A DNA stretch of 46,261 bases from Trueperaceae bacterium (GTDB taxonomy: Bacteria > Deinococcota > Deinococci > Deinococcales > Trueperaceae), in assembly GCA_011389865.1 (NCBI GenBank), contig JAABTL010000022.1:1-46261 (forward strand). Direction: 5' to 3'. Both the position numbers and the translations under genes were made by a program. Under the pieces are notes generated by a model. That model ran no database searches. It was not told where the DNA came from and was given only the letters and a program-made list of their open reading frames with translations. Position 1 is the first letter of the stretch; each line of letters begins with the position of its first letter. Of the stretch, positions 17,168 to 25,227 are shown piece after piece.

Positions 17168-17185
17168 TCGGGACGAATGTCCCGA
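17168..17185. terminator. Short hairpin after thioesterase gene
   Basis: TCGGGAC at 17168-17174 and GTCCCGA at 17179-17185 pair around GAAT, ten bases after the thioesterase stop. It has no T-run, and lies about 20 bases before the -10 of the downstream RNA. Confidence 0.45.
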
Positions 17186-17190
17186 CCTCC

Positions 17191-17221
17191 CCTGGGGGGC
17201 GTCGCTAACCTGGAGTTGCAC
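17191..17221 (+). promoter_or_regulatory. Promoter with G-run block and TAACCT -10
   Basis: CCCTGGGGGG followed after six bases by TAACCT (17206-17211) and then GGAG. The same arrangement (C-run, GGGGGG, six bases, TAACTT, then GAG) recurs at 27263-27290, which suggests a shared promoter or operator type. A start near 17218 would feed the structured RNA. Confidence 0.5.
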
Positions 17222-17505
17222 AGAAGGTGGTTCGCGCGCCGATTAGATCGCTCCGGTGGACCGGAGGGTCAAGAAGGAGCCCCACCCGACGTGCCGTCGT
17301 CGAGCGGCGTCACCCTGAACCCGAGGGGCGTGGAGCGCAAGGCTCCTCGGGCCACAGGACGCGAGAGACCCGCAAGGCAGCGCTGGGATGGGCCCGGCGC
17401 GGGGTGACCCCCCGACGGCGAGACCGTTCGACGGGATGCACCACGCAAGACGCATCCCGTGCAACCAGACCCCGCGACGCGTACGGTCGCGGGGTCTGGT
17501 GGTTC
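17218..17505 (+). ncRNA. Putative structured non-coding RNA, family unknown
   Basis: About 285 bases lie between the rightward thioesterase gene and the leftward MFS gene with no plus-strand gene to regulate. The stretch is full of hairpins: CTCCGG-TGGA-CCGGAG near 17251-17266, AGGAGCC at about 17275 that can pair with GGCTCCT at about 17341, ACGGGATGC/GCATCCCGT (17431-17439 with 17452-17460, nine perfect pairs) and a final 15-bp terminator stem. A promoter-like block precedes it. I looked for core motifs of RNase P RNA, tmRNA, SRP RNA and common riboswitches and did not find them. A 38-codon GTG frame at 17291 exists but looks like random GC-rich sequence. Confidence 0.45.
17464..17500. terminator. 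Perfect 15-bp terminator hairpin
   Basis: ACCAGACCCCGCGAC (17464-17478) pairs perfectly with GTCGCGGGGTCTGGT (17486-17500) around GCGTACG. On the plus strand it ends the putative RNA and is followed by GGTTCGTG; on the minus strand it lies 47 bases after the MFS stop and is followed by TTGC. It can serve both directions. Confidence 0.75.
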
Positions 17506-17547
17506 GTGTGACGGCGAGCGGCCCGGCCGGAGCCAGGGTCGCAAGCT

Positions 17548-18831
17548 TCAGCCGCGCGTCGGCGATCCGGCGTGGCGTCGCGCCTGCGGCGGCCGCAGCG
17601 CGATGGCGCAGATCAGCGCGAGCGCCAGCGGCACCGGGATCAGAGCCCACAGCGTGGGCAGGTAGCCGCCGAGGAGCTCCGGTCCCCAGGCCAGCAGGAC
17701 CGGCCCGGCCGCGGCGCCGGCCACCGACAGCGTCTGGGCGGTGCCCTTGATGCCTCCGATCGCCGCGCGCCCGAAGAAGCGCGCGAACGCGGTCCCGGAG
17801 ACGTTGCCCATGACGCCCTGCGTCACCCCGATGACGATCCCGTACAGCGGCAGCGTCACGGCCGTCACGTGGCCGGCGAGCAGCAGCGCGACCGCCTGCA
17901 GCACGAGGCCCGCCACCACGGGCACGCGCGGGTCGAGCCGGTCGGAGAGCGCGCCGATGCCGAGGTGGGTCATCGCGATCACCCACGCGAGCCAGGCGAA
18001 GGCCGTGGTGGCGGTCGCCCGGTCGATCCCGCGCGCGCCCATGAGGTCGTAGTGGTGGAAGATCAGACCGGTGCCCAGCGCGCTGATGCAGGCGACCGCG
18101 CCCGCGAGCAGCCAGAAGGTCAGCGTGCCGCGCGCCTCGGCCGCGGTGAAGCGCGGCTCGGGAGGCAGCGTCCTCACCTTCGCGGACGCTGGTGCGCGGC
18201 CGTCGGGCAGTGCGCCGAAGCGTTCCGGGTGGCCGCGGAAGAAGGCGATGCCCAGCGGCAGGATCGTGGCCGCCACCAGCGCGCCCAGCCCGGCGTACGC
18301 GACCCGCCAGCCGAACGCGCCGATCCATGTTTCGATCAGCCAGGGGAAGCCGGCGGTGGCCAGCGCCATGCCCACGCCGGTCACGCCCACGGCGAGGCCG
18401 CGCCGGCTGACGAACCAGACGTTGATCACGTGCAGGCTGACGAGGCCCAACGCGCCCTGGCCGAGGCCGCGCAGGAGCACGAACCCCAGCGCCAGCGCCG
18501 GCAGCGAGCTCACCGTCGCCATGAACACGCAGGCGGCGGCGAGGCCGGCGGCGATCCAACCGACCGCCAGGCGAGGACCGCGGCGGTCGATCGAGCGACC
18601 GACGAAGGGCAGCGCCAACGCCCCGGCCAGCGTGCCCAGCGTGTACATCAGCGAGACCGTCTGCCGCGTCGTGCCGAGCTCGTCGATGATCGGATCGAGG
18701 AAGACGGAGACGCCGACCGTCTGCCCCGGGGTCGTCATCATCAGGCCCAGCGTCCCGACGACGAGGATCACCCAGCCGTAGTGGACCGGCGACCGTTCGA
18801 TCGTGCGGGAGCGGAGGGTGGGTTCGGGCAT
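17548..18831 (-). CDS. MFS transporter (12 membrane helices)
   Basis: 427 residues with 12 predicted helices and a central loop around residues 195-225. The N-terminus HYGWVILVVGTLGLMMTTPGQTVGVSVF and the loop LPFVGRSIDRRGPRLAV (motif A-like) place it in the major facilitator superfamily, near the group of monocarboxylate/oxalate-type carriers; the substrate is not known. The open frame runs upstream to 19743, but ATG at 18831 follows TACGGT by six bases (leaderless layout) and starts the natural N-terminus. It shares no operon with neighbours. Confidence 0.87.
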   Translation of the reverse strand: MPEPTLRSRTIERSPVHYGWVILVVGTLGLMMTTPGQTVGVSVFLDPIIDELGTTRQTVSLMYTLGTLAGALALPFVGRSIDRRGPRLAVGWIAAGLAAACVFMATVSSLPALALGFVLLRGLGQGALGLVSLHVINVWFVSRRGLAVGVTGVGMALATAGFPWLIETWIGAFGWRVAYAGLGALVAATILPLGIAFFRGHPERFGALPDGRAPASAKVRTLPPEPRFTAAEARGTLTFWLLAGAVACISALGTGLIFHHYDLMGARGIDRATATTAFAWLAWVIAMTHLGIGALSDRLDPRVPVVAGLVLQAVALLLAGHVTAVTLPLYGIVIGVTQGVMGNVSGTAFARFFGRAAIGGIKGTAQTLSVAGAAAGPVLLAWGPELLGGYLPTLWALIPVPLALALICAIALRPPQARRHAGSPTRG

Positions 18832-18837
18832 CACGCC

Positions 18838-18843
18838 ACCGTA
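18838..18843 (-). promoter_or_regulatory. -10 element of leaderless MFS transcript
   Basis: The minus strand reads TACGGT, six bases before the ATG at 18831. Confidence 0.5.
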
Positions 18844-18878
18844 CCGCCGCTCGCTGGGCGTGGGCGAGGCGTCGCCGC

Positions 18879-19688
18879 CTAGGGGTCGGCGAGCATGGCG
18901 AGGAACGCGTCGACCGCCTCGGGGTCGAACTGGCGGCCCCGCTCGGCGCGCAGGTGTGCGTGGACCTCGTCCTCGGTCCACGCGCGGCGGTACGGTCGGT
19001 CGCTCCGTAGCGCGTCGTACACGTCGACGACGGCGAAGATGCGGGCGAGCCGGGGGATCGTCTCGCCGGCGAGGCCGTCCGGGTAGCCGCCCCCGTCCCA
19101 GCGCTCGTGGTGCGAGCGCACGACGGTCGTCGCCTCGCGCAACTCCGGCAGGCCGAGCAGCAACTCGTGCCCCAGCACGGTGTGGTGGCGCATCTCCGTC
19201 CACTCGTCCTCGTCGAGCGGCCCGGGTTTGCCCAGCACCGCGTCGCGCACGCCGATCTTGCCCACGTCGTGCAGCAGCGCGCCGTGCCGCAGGTTCTCCA
19301 ACTCCTCGCGGCCGAGCCCGAGCCGCTGCCCCAGCCGCTGCGCGAGCTCGGTCACCCGCCGCGCGTGCCCGCCGGTCTCGTGCTCGCGCAGATCGAGGGC
19401 CCGCGCCCAACCCTCGATCGCGGCGTCGTACGCCTGCCGCTGCGTCGCGAGCGCCTGGCGATGGCGGCGGGCCATCCACAGCTCCAGCAGGAACACCAGG
19501 CCCGCCGCCACGACGACGTACGCCCACCCCTTCACCGTCTGCCACTCGGTCAGGGTGACGGGGTCGCCGGCGATCCGCAGCAGCCAGCGGTCCGAGAACA
19601 GGATGTAGGGGATCGACAACACCAGCAGCACCAGGGAGATGGTGCCCGGCCGCTGCAGCCGAACGCGCGGGCGTGGTCTCGGCGTCAC
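18879..19688 (-). CDS. Membrane-anchored HD-GYP domain protein
   Basis: 269 residues. Two membrane helices (about 17-35 and 53-72) are followed by a short linker and an HD-GYP domain: HARRVTELAQRLG, the HD pair in LLHDVGKIGVRD, HHERWDGGGYPDGLAG for the GYP motif, and VVDVYDALRSDRPYR. Such domains hydrolyse cyclic di-GMP or related second messengers. It lacks a receiver or sensor domain. GTG at 19688 follows TAGGCT by six bases. Confidence 0.9.
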   Translation of the reverse strand: MTPRPRPRVRLQRPGTISLVLLVLSIPYILFSDRWLLRIAGDPVTLTEWQTVKGWAYVVVAAGLVFLLELWMARRHRQALATQRQAYDAAIEGWARALDLREHETGGHARRVTELAQRLGQRLGLGREELENLRHGALLHDVGKIGVRDAVLGKPGPLDEDEWTEMRHHTVLGHELLLGLPELREATTVVRSHHERWDGGGYPDGLAGETIPRLARIFAVVDVYDALRSDRPYRRAWTEDEVHAHLRAERGRQFDPEAVDAFLAMLADP

Positions 19689-19694
19689 CCGACC

Positions 19695-19700
19695 AGCCTA
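19695..19700 (-). promoter_or_regulatory. -10 element of leaderless HD-GYP transcript
   Basis: The minus strand reads TAGGCT six bases before the GTG at 19688. Confidence 0.5.
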
Positions 19701-19821
19701 GCGGCGGCCCGATGCCCGGCGCGTGATGCGCTCCACGGGTCACGGGCCGCGATGCGTGCGTCGCGGCCCGGCTCGTCGGCCGTGGTCCGCGGCGCTACGA
19801 TGGTAGTCCAGGAGGCTTCTC

Positions 19822-20034
19822 ATGGTCCGTAACGAGAGCACCATCGACCGCACGCTGCGCGCCGTCATCGGCGCCGCGCTCCTCATCGCCTGGATCGCCG
19901 GCTGGCTCAGCGGCGCGCTGGCCGTCGTGCTCGGCATCGTCGGGCTCGTGCTGGTGGCCACGGCGATCGTCGGCTTCTGCCCGCTCTACCGGGTGCTCGG
20001 CATCTCGACGGCCCCGGGGCCGACGAGGCGCTGA
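19822..20034 (+). CDS. DUF2892 small inner membrane protein
   Basis: 70 residues: [21 protein letters not shown], then two closely spaced membrane helices and [11 protein letters not shown], the full DUF2892 pattern (also found at the end of YgaP-type rhodanese proteins). The function is unknown. ATG is preceded by AGGAGG seven bases upstream and by TACGAT at 19796-19801 as a likely -10. A hairpin terminator follows. Confidence 0.9.
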   Translation: MVRNESTIDRTLRAVIGAALLIAWIAGWLSGALAVVLGIVGLVLVATAIVGFCPLYRVLGISTAPGPTRR

Positions 20035-20050
20035 GCCCAACCCGAACGCG

Positions 20051-20084
20051 GCCCCGCCTCGGGCCTCGCGTCCGCGGGCGGGGC
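20051..20084 (+). terminator. Terminator hairpin after DUF2892 gene
   Basis: GCCCCGCC (20051-20058) pairs with GGCGGGGC (20077-20084), followed by TGTTAT. It begins 16 bases after the stop and abuts the -10 of potD. Confidence 0.65.
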
Positions 20085-20087
20085 TGT

Positions 20088-20093
20088 TATCAT
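20088..20093 (+). promoter_or_regulatory. Likely -10 element of the potD transcript
   Basis: TATCAT, about 115 bases before the potD ATG. A start near 20100 gives a leader of about 108 bases that holds the tandem hairpins. Confidence 0.5.
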
Positions 20094-20117
20094 TCACACT
20101 TCGTGGGGAGCCGGAAC

Positions 20118-20155
20118 CCGGGTCCGGTGGACCCGGCCGGGTCCGGTGGACCCGG
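20118..20155 (+). repeat. Perfect tandem 19-base hairpin repeat in potD leader
   Basis: The unit CCGGGTCCGGTGGACCCGG occurs twice with no spacer (20118-20136 and 20137-20155). Each unit folds into an 8-bp stem with a GGT loop. Because the two copies are identical, the left arm of the first can also pair with the right arm of the second, giving two mutually exclusive folds. Confidence 0.8.
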
Positions 20156-20207
20156 AGGCCCGTGCCTCGTCACCCGACGCGCAACGCCCCCGGTCGAGAG
20201 GAGCGCC

Positions 20208-21287
20208 ATGTCGCCACGTGCCCTTCTGAACGCCGCCGTCGCCGCAGCCCTCGCGCTCGGCGCCGCCGCCCACGCCGAGTCCGAATGGACCTGCCCCTCC
20301 GGCTTCGCCGGCCAGACCCTGTCCGTCTACAACTGGACCACCTACATCGCCGACGACACCGTGACCAACTTCGAGGCCGCCTGCGGCGTCCGCGTCATCT
20401 ACGACACCTACCCCGGCGAGGACGACATGCTCGCCCGGATGCGACAGGGGAACCCCGGCTACGACATCGCGGTGCCCTCCGACCGGGTCGTCGCCATCAT
20501 GATCGAGGAGGGCCTGCTCGTGCCGGTCGACCTCGACCTGATCCCCAACTGGGGCAACCTCGACCCCACCTTCCTCGACCTCGACTTCGACCCCGGCAAC
20601 CGTTACTCGGTCCCCTACCAGTGGGGCACCCTCGGCATCGGCTACCACGTGGGTCGGGTCGGTTTCGAGGTGACCAGCTGGATGGACATGTTCACCTACG
20701 ACGGTCCCGTCAGCTGGATCGAGGACATCCGCGCGATGATGGGCTCCGCCGCCGTCGCGATGGGCATCGACCCCAACACCGGCGACCCCGAGGAGATCGA
20801 CGCCATCCAGCGCTTCATGATCGACCACGGCAGCAACGTGGTCTACATCAACCAGGACGACGGCCAGGAGCTGCTGCTGCGCGGCGAGGTCGACATCGTG
20901 GTCGAGTACTCCGGCGACATCTTCCAGATCATGGACGAGTGCGAGTGCGACGACTTCGCCTTCGTGATCCCGGCCGAGGGCGCCAACTTCTGGGTCGACA
21001 ACCTCGTCATCCCGGTCGGCGCCAGCAACGTCCCGCTGGCCCACGTCTTCCTCGACTACCTGCTCGATCCGGTCGTGGCGGCGGACATCGCCAACTACAC
21101 CGCCTACGGCAGCCCCAACCAGGCGGCCGTGGACGCGGGTCTGATCGACGAGGAGCTGCTGACGAACCCCGGCATCTACCCCGACGCGGAGACCGAGGAG
21201 CGGCTGTTCCGCGTGCTGCAGGACAGCACCCTCGAGCAGCGCTACAACGACGCCTGGGACGAGCTGAAGATCTTCGTCGGGCGGTGA
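20208..21287 (+). CDS. potD: Polyamine ABC transporter substrate-binding protein
   Basis: 359 residues. A signal peptide (about 1-25, [12 protein letters not shown]) is followed by a PotD/PotF fold: [19 protein letters not shown], then [38 protein letters not shown] and [13 protein letters not shown]. These are the strands that form the polyamine pocket. It delivers putrescine or spermidine to PotBC. ATG 20208 has GAGAGGAG seven bases upstream; the open frame before it is non-coding leader. There is no lipobox cysteine at the signal cleavage site, so it is probably a free periplasmic protein. Confidence 0.93.
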   Translation: MSPRALLNAAVAAALALGAAAHAESEWTCPSGFAGQTLSVYNWTTYIADDTVTNFEAACGVRVIYDTYPGEDDMLARMRQGNPGYDIAVPSDRVVAIMIEEGLLVPVDLDLIPNWGNLDPTFLDLDFDPGNRYSVPYQWGTLGIGYHVGRVGFEVTSWMDMFTYDGPVSWIEDIRAMMGSAAVAMGIDPNTGDPEEIDAIQRFMIDHGSNVVYINQDDGQELLLRGEVDIVVEYSGDIFQIMDECECDDFAFVIPAEGANFWVDNLVIPVGASNVPLAHVFLDYLLDPVVAADIANYTAYGSPNQAAVDAGLIDEELLTNPGIYPDAETEERLFRVLQDSTLEQRYNDAWDELKIFVGR

Positions 21288-21290
21288 CTG

Positions 21291-21317
21291 GCGCTTGCGC
21301 GCGTAGCGCGCGAGCGC
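21291..21317 (+). promoter_or_regulatory. Hairpin between potD and potA
   Basis: GCGCTTGCGCGC (21291-21302) pairs with GCGCGCGAGCGC (21306-21317) around GTA, with one U-G pair in RNA. Such hairpins after a binding-protein gene commonly protect its mRNA and lower expression of the following ATPase gene. A second smaller GC palindrome follows at about 21321-21335. Confidence 0.6.
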
Positions 21318-21351
21318 ACGCGCGCCAGGCGCGCTCCCCGCGGTCGGGCGG

Positions 21352-21357
21352 TAGACT
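21352..21357 (+). promoter_or_regulatory. Possible internal -10 element before potA
   Basis: TAGACT ten bases before the potA ATG. It may give potA and the genes after it a second, nearly leaderless transcript. Confidence 0.4.
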
Positions 21358-21367
21358 CGTGCCCAGC

Positions 21368-22525
21368 ATGGCGACCCCCGCCGTCGAGGTGCGTCGGCTG
21401 ACCAAGGAGTTCGTGGACCGCCGCGGCCACGTGGTCCGCGCGGTCGACGACGTCTCGTTGGCCGTGCGCGAGGGTGAGTTCTTCGCCCTGCTGGGCCCCT
21501 CGGGCTGCGGCAAGACGACCACCCTGCGGGCGATCGCCGGCTTCGAGGACCCCACCTCCGGCGAGGTCCTCCTGCGCGGTCGGCCCGTGCAGGGCGTGCC
21601 GCCCTTCCACCGGCCGGTCAACACCGTCTTCCAGGACTACGCCCTGTTCCCGCACATGACCGTGCGGCAGAACGTCATGTTCGGCCTGCGCATGGCTCGG
21701 GTCGCCGCCGACGAGGCCCGCCGCCGGGCCGACGAGGCGCTCGACCTGGTGCACCTGCCCGGCGTCGGCGAGCGCCGCCCGGGCCAGCTGTCCGGCGGGC
21801 AGCGGCAGCGCGTGGCGCTGGCGCGCGCGCTCGTCAACCGCCCCGCGGTGCTCCTGCTCGACGAGCCACTCGGCGCCCTCGACCTCAAGCTGCGCAAGGC
21901 GATGCAGTACGAGCTCAAGCAGTTGCAGCAGCAGGTCGGCATCACCTTCGTCTACGTCACGCACGACCAGGAGGAGGCGCTGACGATGGCCGACCGGATC
22001 GCCGTGATGTCCGCTGGTAAGGCGCTGCAGGTCGGCCCCCCGGACGCGGTGTACGAGCGCCCCTCCAGCCGCTTCGTCGCCGACTTCATCGGCGAGACCA
22101 ACTTCATCGACGGCGTGCTCGAGGCGCGGGAGGGGGCGCTGGGGATCGTGCGGCTGGCGGACGGCCGGACGCTGCGCGCCCCGCTGCGCGACCCCGATGC
22201 CGCCGTCGCGGGCGCCGTCGCCGTCGCCGTCCGTCCCGAGAAGATCGACCTGGCTCCGACGTCCGGTCCCGCCGCGCAGGCCCGCCGCGATGCCGCGGCG
22301 AGCGGCCCCACCGGCGGTCCGGACATGCGCCTCAGCGAGCTGCGGGGCCGCGTCGTCGAGGCCCACTACATCGGCACCGACACCCGCTACCGGATCGACG
22401 GCGGCGATGGCGTAGCGCTCGTCGTGCGGGTGCAGAACCAGCTCGCGGGCTTCGAGGGCATGCTGCCGCGCGGCACCGAGGTCGTCGCCCGCTGGCGGGT
22501 CGACCACGCGTCGGTGCTGGCGTGA
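21368..22525 (+). CDS. potA: Polyamine ABC transporter ATP-binding protein
   Basis: 385 residues. Walker [11 protein letters not shown]-loop [13 protein letters not shown], signature LSGGQRQR, Walker [12 protein letters not shown] and H-loop VTHDQEEA are all present, and the C-terminal 130 residues form a TOBE domain ([25 protein letters not shown]), as in PotA. It powers import through PotB and PotC, whose genes are on the opposite strand at 25228-27095. The stop overlaps the start of the C45 gene. Confidence 0.94.
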   Translation: MATPAVEVRRLTKEFVDRRGHVVRAVDDVSLAVREGEFFALLGPSGCGKTTTLRAIAGFEDPTSGEVLLRGRPVQGVPPFHRPVNTVFQDYALFPHMTVRQNVMFGLRMARVAADEARRRADEALDLVHLPGVGERRPGQLSGGQRQRVALARALVNRPAVLLLDEPLGALDLKLRKAMQYELKQLQQQVGITFVYVTHDQEEALTMADRIAVMSAGKALQVGPPDAVYERPSSRFVADFIGETNFIDGVLEAREGALGIVRLADGRTLRAPLRDPDAAVAGAVAVAVRPEKIDLAPTSGPAAQARRDAAASGPTGGPDMRLSELRGRVVEAHYIGTDTRYRIDGGDGVALVVRVQNQLAGFEGMLPRGTEVVARWRVDHASVLA

Positions 22526-23640
22526 TGGACCTCCCCATCCTCGACGTCGCCGGCAGCCCGGAGGACATGGGCGCCGAGCACGGGCGCGTCGCGAGGGCGC
22601 AGTTGCGCGCGTTCGCCGAGGAGCGCGTGCGGCTCGCCGGCACGACCGCGTGGACCGGTCGCGAGCTCGACCGCGCGCAGGTGCTCGCTCTGGGCGAGCG
22701 CTGCCTCGACGCCCACCGCGCCTACGCCCCCGACCTCGCGGCCGAGATCGCCGCGATGGCGGAGGCCGCCGACCTCACGACCGCCGAGGTGCTGATCGTC
22801 AACGGCTTCACCGACTTCGTCGACACGGTGTACGCGATCGGCGGCGGGTCGCAGCGCGTGGCGGCGCCGCCGCCGGCCGCGGCGCCGCCACCCGAGGAGG
22901 CGATGGACTGCACCGCGTTCCTCGTGCCGAGCACCCGCAGCGCGGACGCCCACGCGATGCTCGGCCAGACGTGGGACATGCACGAGTCGGCGACCGAGCA
23001 CGTGATCGTCCTGCGCGGCGCGCCCGCCCACGCGCCGGCCTTCGTCGCGTTCACCACCGTCGGCTGCGTCGGCATGATCGGCATGAACGAGCACGGCGTC
23101 TGCGTCGGCATCAACAACCTCTCGGCCGGCGACGGCGACGTCGGGGTCACCTGGCCCTTCGTCGTGCGCAAGGCCCTGCAGCAGCGCGACCTGGACGGCG
23201 CCCTCCGCTGCCTGACCGAGGCGCGCCTCGCGGGCGCGCACAACTACCTGCTGCTCGACCGCCACGGGCGCGGCGCCAACGTCGAGGCGACGACGACCCG
23301 CACGGTGGTGACGCCGCTCGAGGGCGACGCGCTGCTGCACACCAACCACTGCCTGATCGGCGAGACGATCGCGCTGGAGCGGCCACGCGACGACGCCGCG
23401 GTCGCCAGCAGCGCCAGGCGGCTCGCGCGCGGCGTCGCGCTGCTCGATCGCGACGGCCTCACGCCGGAGGACCTCCAGGCGGTGACCCGCGACGGCGAAG
23501 CGATCTGCTACCGCGGGGTGCCACCGCGCCACGTCGCGACCTGTGGGGCCGTGGTCATGCGGCCCGCCACCCGCGACTTCTGGGCCGTCCGCGGGCTCCC
23601 CAACCAGTCGCCATTCTCCCGGGTGCCGCTTCCCGGATGA
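22525..23640 (+). CDS. C45-family Ntn-hydrolase (acyltransferase/amidohydrolase)
   Basis: 371 residues. The order of motifs matches the AAT/peptidase C45 family: an N-terminal pro-segment (GSPEDMGAEHGRVARAQLRAF, NGFTDFVDT), the nucleophile in MDCTAFLVP (Cys129, exposed by self-cleavage in the family), GQTWDM, TTVGCVGMIGMNEHGVCVGINNL and LLHTNHC. Family members cleave or transfer acyl groups on small amides. An unusual Pro/Ala insertion (about residues 108-125) precedes the cleavage site. It starts on the potA stop (TGATG; GTG 22522 is an alternative) and its stop overlaps the GNAT gene, so it is fully embedded in a polyamine transport operon. A role in deacylating an imported or acetylated amine is an inference. 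Confidence 0.85.
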   Translation: MDLPILDVAGSPEDMGAEHGRVARAQLRAFAEERVRLAGTTAWTGRELDRAQVLALGERCLDAHRAYAPDLAAEIAAMAEAADLTTAEVLIVNGFTDFVDTVYAIGGGSQRVAAPPPAAAPPPEEAMDCTAFLVPSTRSADAHAMLGQTWDMHESATEHVIVLRGAPAHAPAFVAFTTVGCVGMIGMNEHGVCVGINNLSAGDGDVGVTWPFVVRKALQQRDLDGALRCLTEARLAGAHNYLLLDRHGRGANVEATTTRTVVTPLEGDALLHTNHCLIGETIALERPRDDAAVASSARRLARGVALLDRDGLTPEDLQAVTRDGEAICYRGVPPRHVATCGAVVMRPATRDFWAVRGLPNQSPFSRVPLPG

Positions 23641-24347
23641 GCACCCCGGCCCCCGAGCAGTCGAACCCCGACGATCGCCGCCCCGACCTGGCCGGCGGCG
23701 TCCGCATCGTCCCCTCCGAGGCGTGGCACGCCCCGCATCTCGAGGCGTTGCAGGTGACCTGCTTCCCCGACCTCGGCCCGCAGGAACTCATGCGCGCCGA
23801 GCACTTCCTGCGCCACCGGGAGGTCTTCGCCGAGGCCGACCTGGTGGCCGAGGCCCACGTCGCCCCCTCTGGCGCGCCGCTGGGCGCCCCGCGGGTGGTC
23901 GGCCTCGGTTCCGGTTTCTTCACCGACTTCGACTTCGATCACCCCGACCACACGTTCCGCGACATGATCGACGACGGCTGGTTCGGCCACCACGACCTCG
24001 ATGGCGCCTGGTACTACGGCGCGGACGTCTCGGTGCACCCGGACTACCGCGGCCGGGGCCTCGCCCGCCGCCTCTACGACGCCCGCAAGGCGCTGGTGCG
24101 ACGGCACGGGAAGCGCGGCATCGTCGCCGGCGGCGCCCTCCCCGGCTACCCGCGCTACCGCGACGGCCTCTCCATCGAGGACTACGTCGCCCGGGTCGTC
24201 GCGGGCGAGCTGTTCGATCCCACGCTCACGGTCCAGCTGCGCAACGGCTTCGCCGTCGAGGGCCTGCTGCGTGGCTACCTCGAGGACCACGCCACCGGCG
24301 ACTGCGCCACCCTGATCGTGTGGCGCGACCCGGCGTTCGCGGAGTAA
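23637..24347 (+). CDS. GNAT acetyltransferase (nitrilase-associated type)
   Basis: 236 residues. The acetyl-CoA motif A is VHPDYRGRGLARRLYDARK, preceded by WYYGADVSV. The C-terminal part VAGGALPGYPRYRDGLSIEDYVARVV, then LTVQLRNGFAVEGLLRGYL and ATLIVW, is characteristic of the GNAT domain found fused to carbon-nitrogen hydrolases. Here it stands alone. It is a paralogue of the GNAT at 27511. ATGA overlap with the C45 gene means coupled translation. The acceptor is probably an amine, given the transport genes, but the sequence does not prove it. Confidence 0.85.
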   Translation: MSTPAPEQSNPDDRRPDLAGGVRIVPSEAWHAPHLEALQVTCFPDLGPQELMRAEHFLRHREVFAEADLVAEAHVAPSGAPLGAPRVVGLGSGFFTDFDFDHPDHTFRDMIDDGWFGHHDLDGAWYYGADVSVHPDYRGRGLARRLYDARKALVRRHGKRGIVAGGALPGYPRYRDGLSIEDYVARVVAGELFDPTLTVQLRNGFAVEGLLRGYLEDHATGDCATLIVWRDPAFAE

Positions 24348-24609
24348 GTGCGTTCGGCGCGTGCCGCACCTCCGAAGCCAGTCGTCGCGCCGCCGCTGGG
24401 GGGCGGTACCGTCATGAGCGAAACGCTGCGACCGAACGGGCCACGCCGGCGTGTTCCGGTGGTCGCGCGTGAGCCATCGTGTTGGCGACGAATTGGTGCT
24501 TCGTCAAGTACACAACCGATGGAACCGCTCCAGGAAGTAACCTGAGCTCACGATGACGAGGTCGTATAACGCAAGTTCCCAGTTTCGTCACGTGTAAGGT
24601 GGATTCCTG
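24348..24609. promoter_or_regulatory. Regulatory gap before the MarR gene
   Basis: 262 bases, AT-richer than the surroundings. It holds three possible -10 elements: TAACCT at 24538-24543 (followed by GAGCTC, like the two G-run promoters), TATAAC at 24565-24570, and TAAGGT at 24595-24600, nine bases before the MarR ATG. No gene was recognised; a 65-codon frame here starts directly at the GNAT stop and has no protein-like features. Confidence 0.4.
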
Positions 24610-25047
24610 ATGGCTGCTACCTCAGACCTCCTCGAGCTCTTCCGCTTGGTCCTCCAGTCCGCCCGCGACACCGATCGGCTGCTCAACGAGTGGCTCGAGA
24701 CGGAGGCTCGCTTGACGGTCCAGGACCTCTCCGTCCTCCATGCGATCGACGTCGGCGTCGCCTTCCCCACCGACATCGCCGTGCGCCTCAACCAGGCCTC
24801 GCCGACCGTGTCGCACGTGATCAGCCGGCTCGTCGCCCGCGGGCTCATCGAGCGCTCGCGCGCCGACGACGACGGCCGCAAGCGCCGCCTCACGCTCACC
24901 GACGCGGGGGCCGAGACCCTGGCCCGCAGCCGCGAGGTCATCGAGCGCGGCCTCGCCGACGGTCGCTACAAGCTCACCGACAAGGACGTCGCGCGCACCC
25001 AGAAGGCGATCGAGAAGTACATGAAGATCATGCGCTTTGGGTCCTGA
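24610..25047 (+). CDS. MarR-family transcriptional regulator
   Basis: 145 residues with the MarR winged helix: LTVQDLSVLHAIDVG, then FPTDIAVRLNQASPTVSHVISRLVARGLIERSRADDDGRKRRLTLTDAG. The recognition helix and the DDDGRK wing are clear. It sits between the two halves of the transporter, so control of the pot genes and amine genes is plausible. The ligand is unknown. Its stop codon lies inside a 16-bp inverted repeat. Confidence 0.9.
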   Translation: MAATSDLLELFRLVLQSARDTDRLLNEWLETEARLTVQDLSVLHAIDVGVAFPTDIAVRLNQASPTVSHVISRLVARGLIERSRADDDGRKRRLTLTDAGAETLARSREVIERGLADGRYKLTDKDVARTQKAIEKYMKIMRFGS

Positions 25048-25068
25048 GCGGAGCTCAGGACCCAAAGC
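25034..25068. terminator. Perfect 16-bp inverted repeat over the MarR stop
   Basis: GCTTTGGGTCCTGAGC (25034-25049) and GCTCAGGACCCAAAGC (25053-25068) with a GGA loop; the TGA stop is inside the left arm. With the next hairpin it separates two convergent genes, so it probably stops transcription in both directions. Confidence 0.75.
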
Positions 25069-25070
25069 AT

Positions 25071-25135
25071 GGCAGTTCGGGGCGCCCGAAAGGGCGCCCG
25101 GAAACTGCCGCGTGTAGCAGGAGCTCAGGACCCGA
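25071..25135. repeat. Further palindromes between marR and potC
   Basis: GGGCGCCC-GAAA-GGGCGCCC at 25080-25099 is flanked by GGCAGTT and AACTGCC, extending the stem imperfectly. A third copy of the GAGCTCAGGACCC motif follows at about 25121-25133 and again runs into AAACTGCC. The cluster looks like a small REP-like palindromic element. Confidence 0.6.
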
Positions 25136-25227
25136 AACTGCCGCTTGAACACCGAGCCGCGACGCCGGCGTGTTGGCGTGCGGGGCCCTTTGGACACCCA
25201 AGCTGGCGGGTGGAGGCGGCGCGTCGC

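Noticed and set aside
17420-17445. Possible tRNA or tmRNA T-arm around GTTCGAC
   Set aside because: The flanking bases do not form a 5-bp T stem and no acceptor or anticodon arms can be placed.
24348-24545. 65-codon frame after the GNAT gene
   Set aside because: Begins directly at the GNAT stop, no ribosome binding site and no protein-like pattern.
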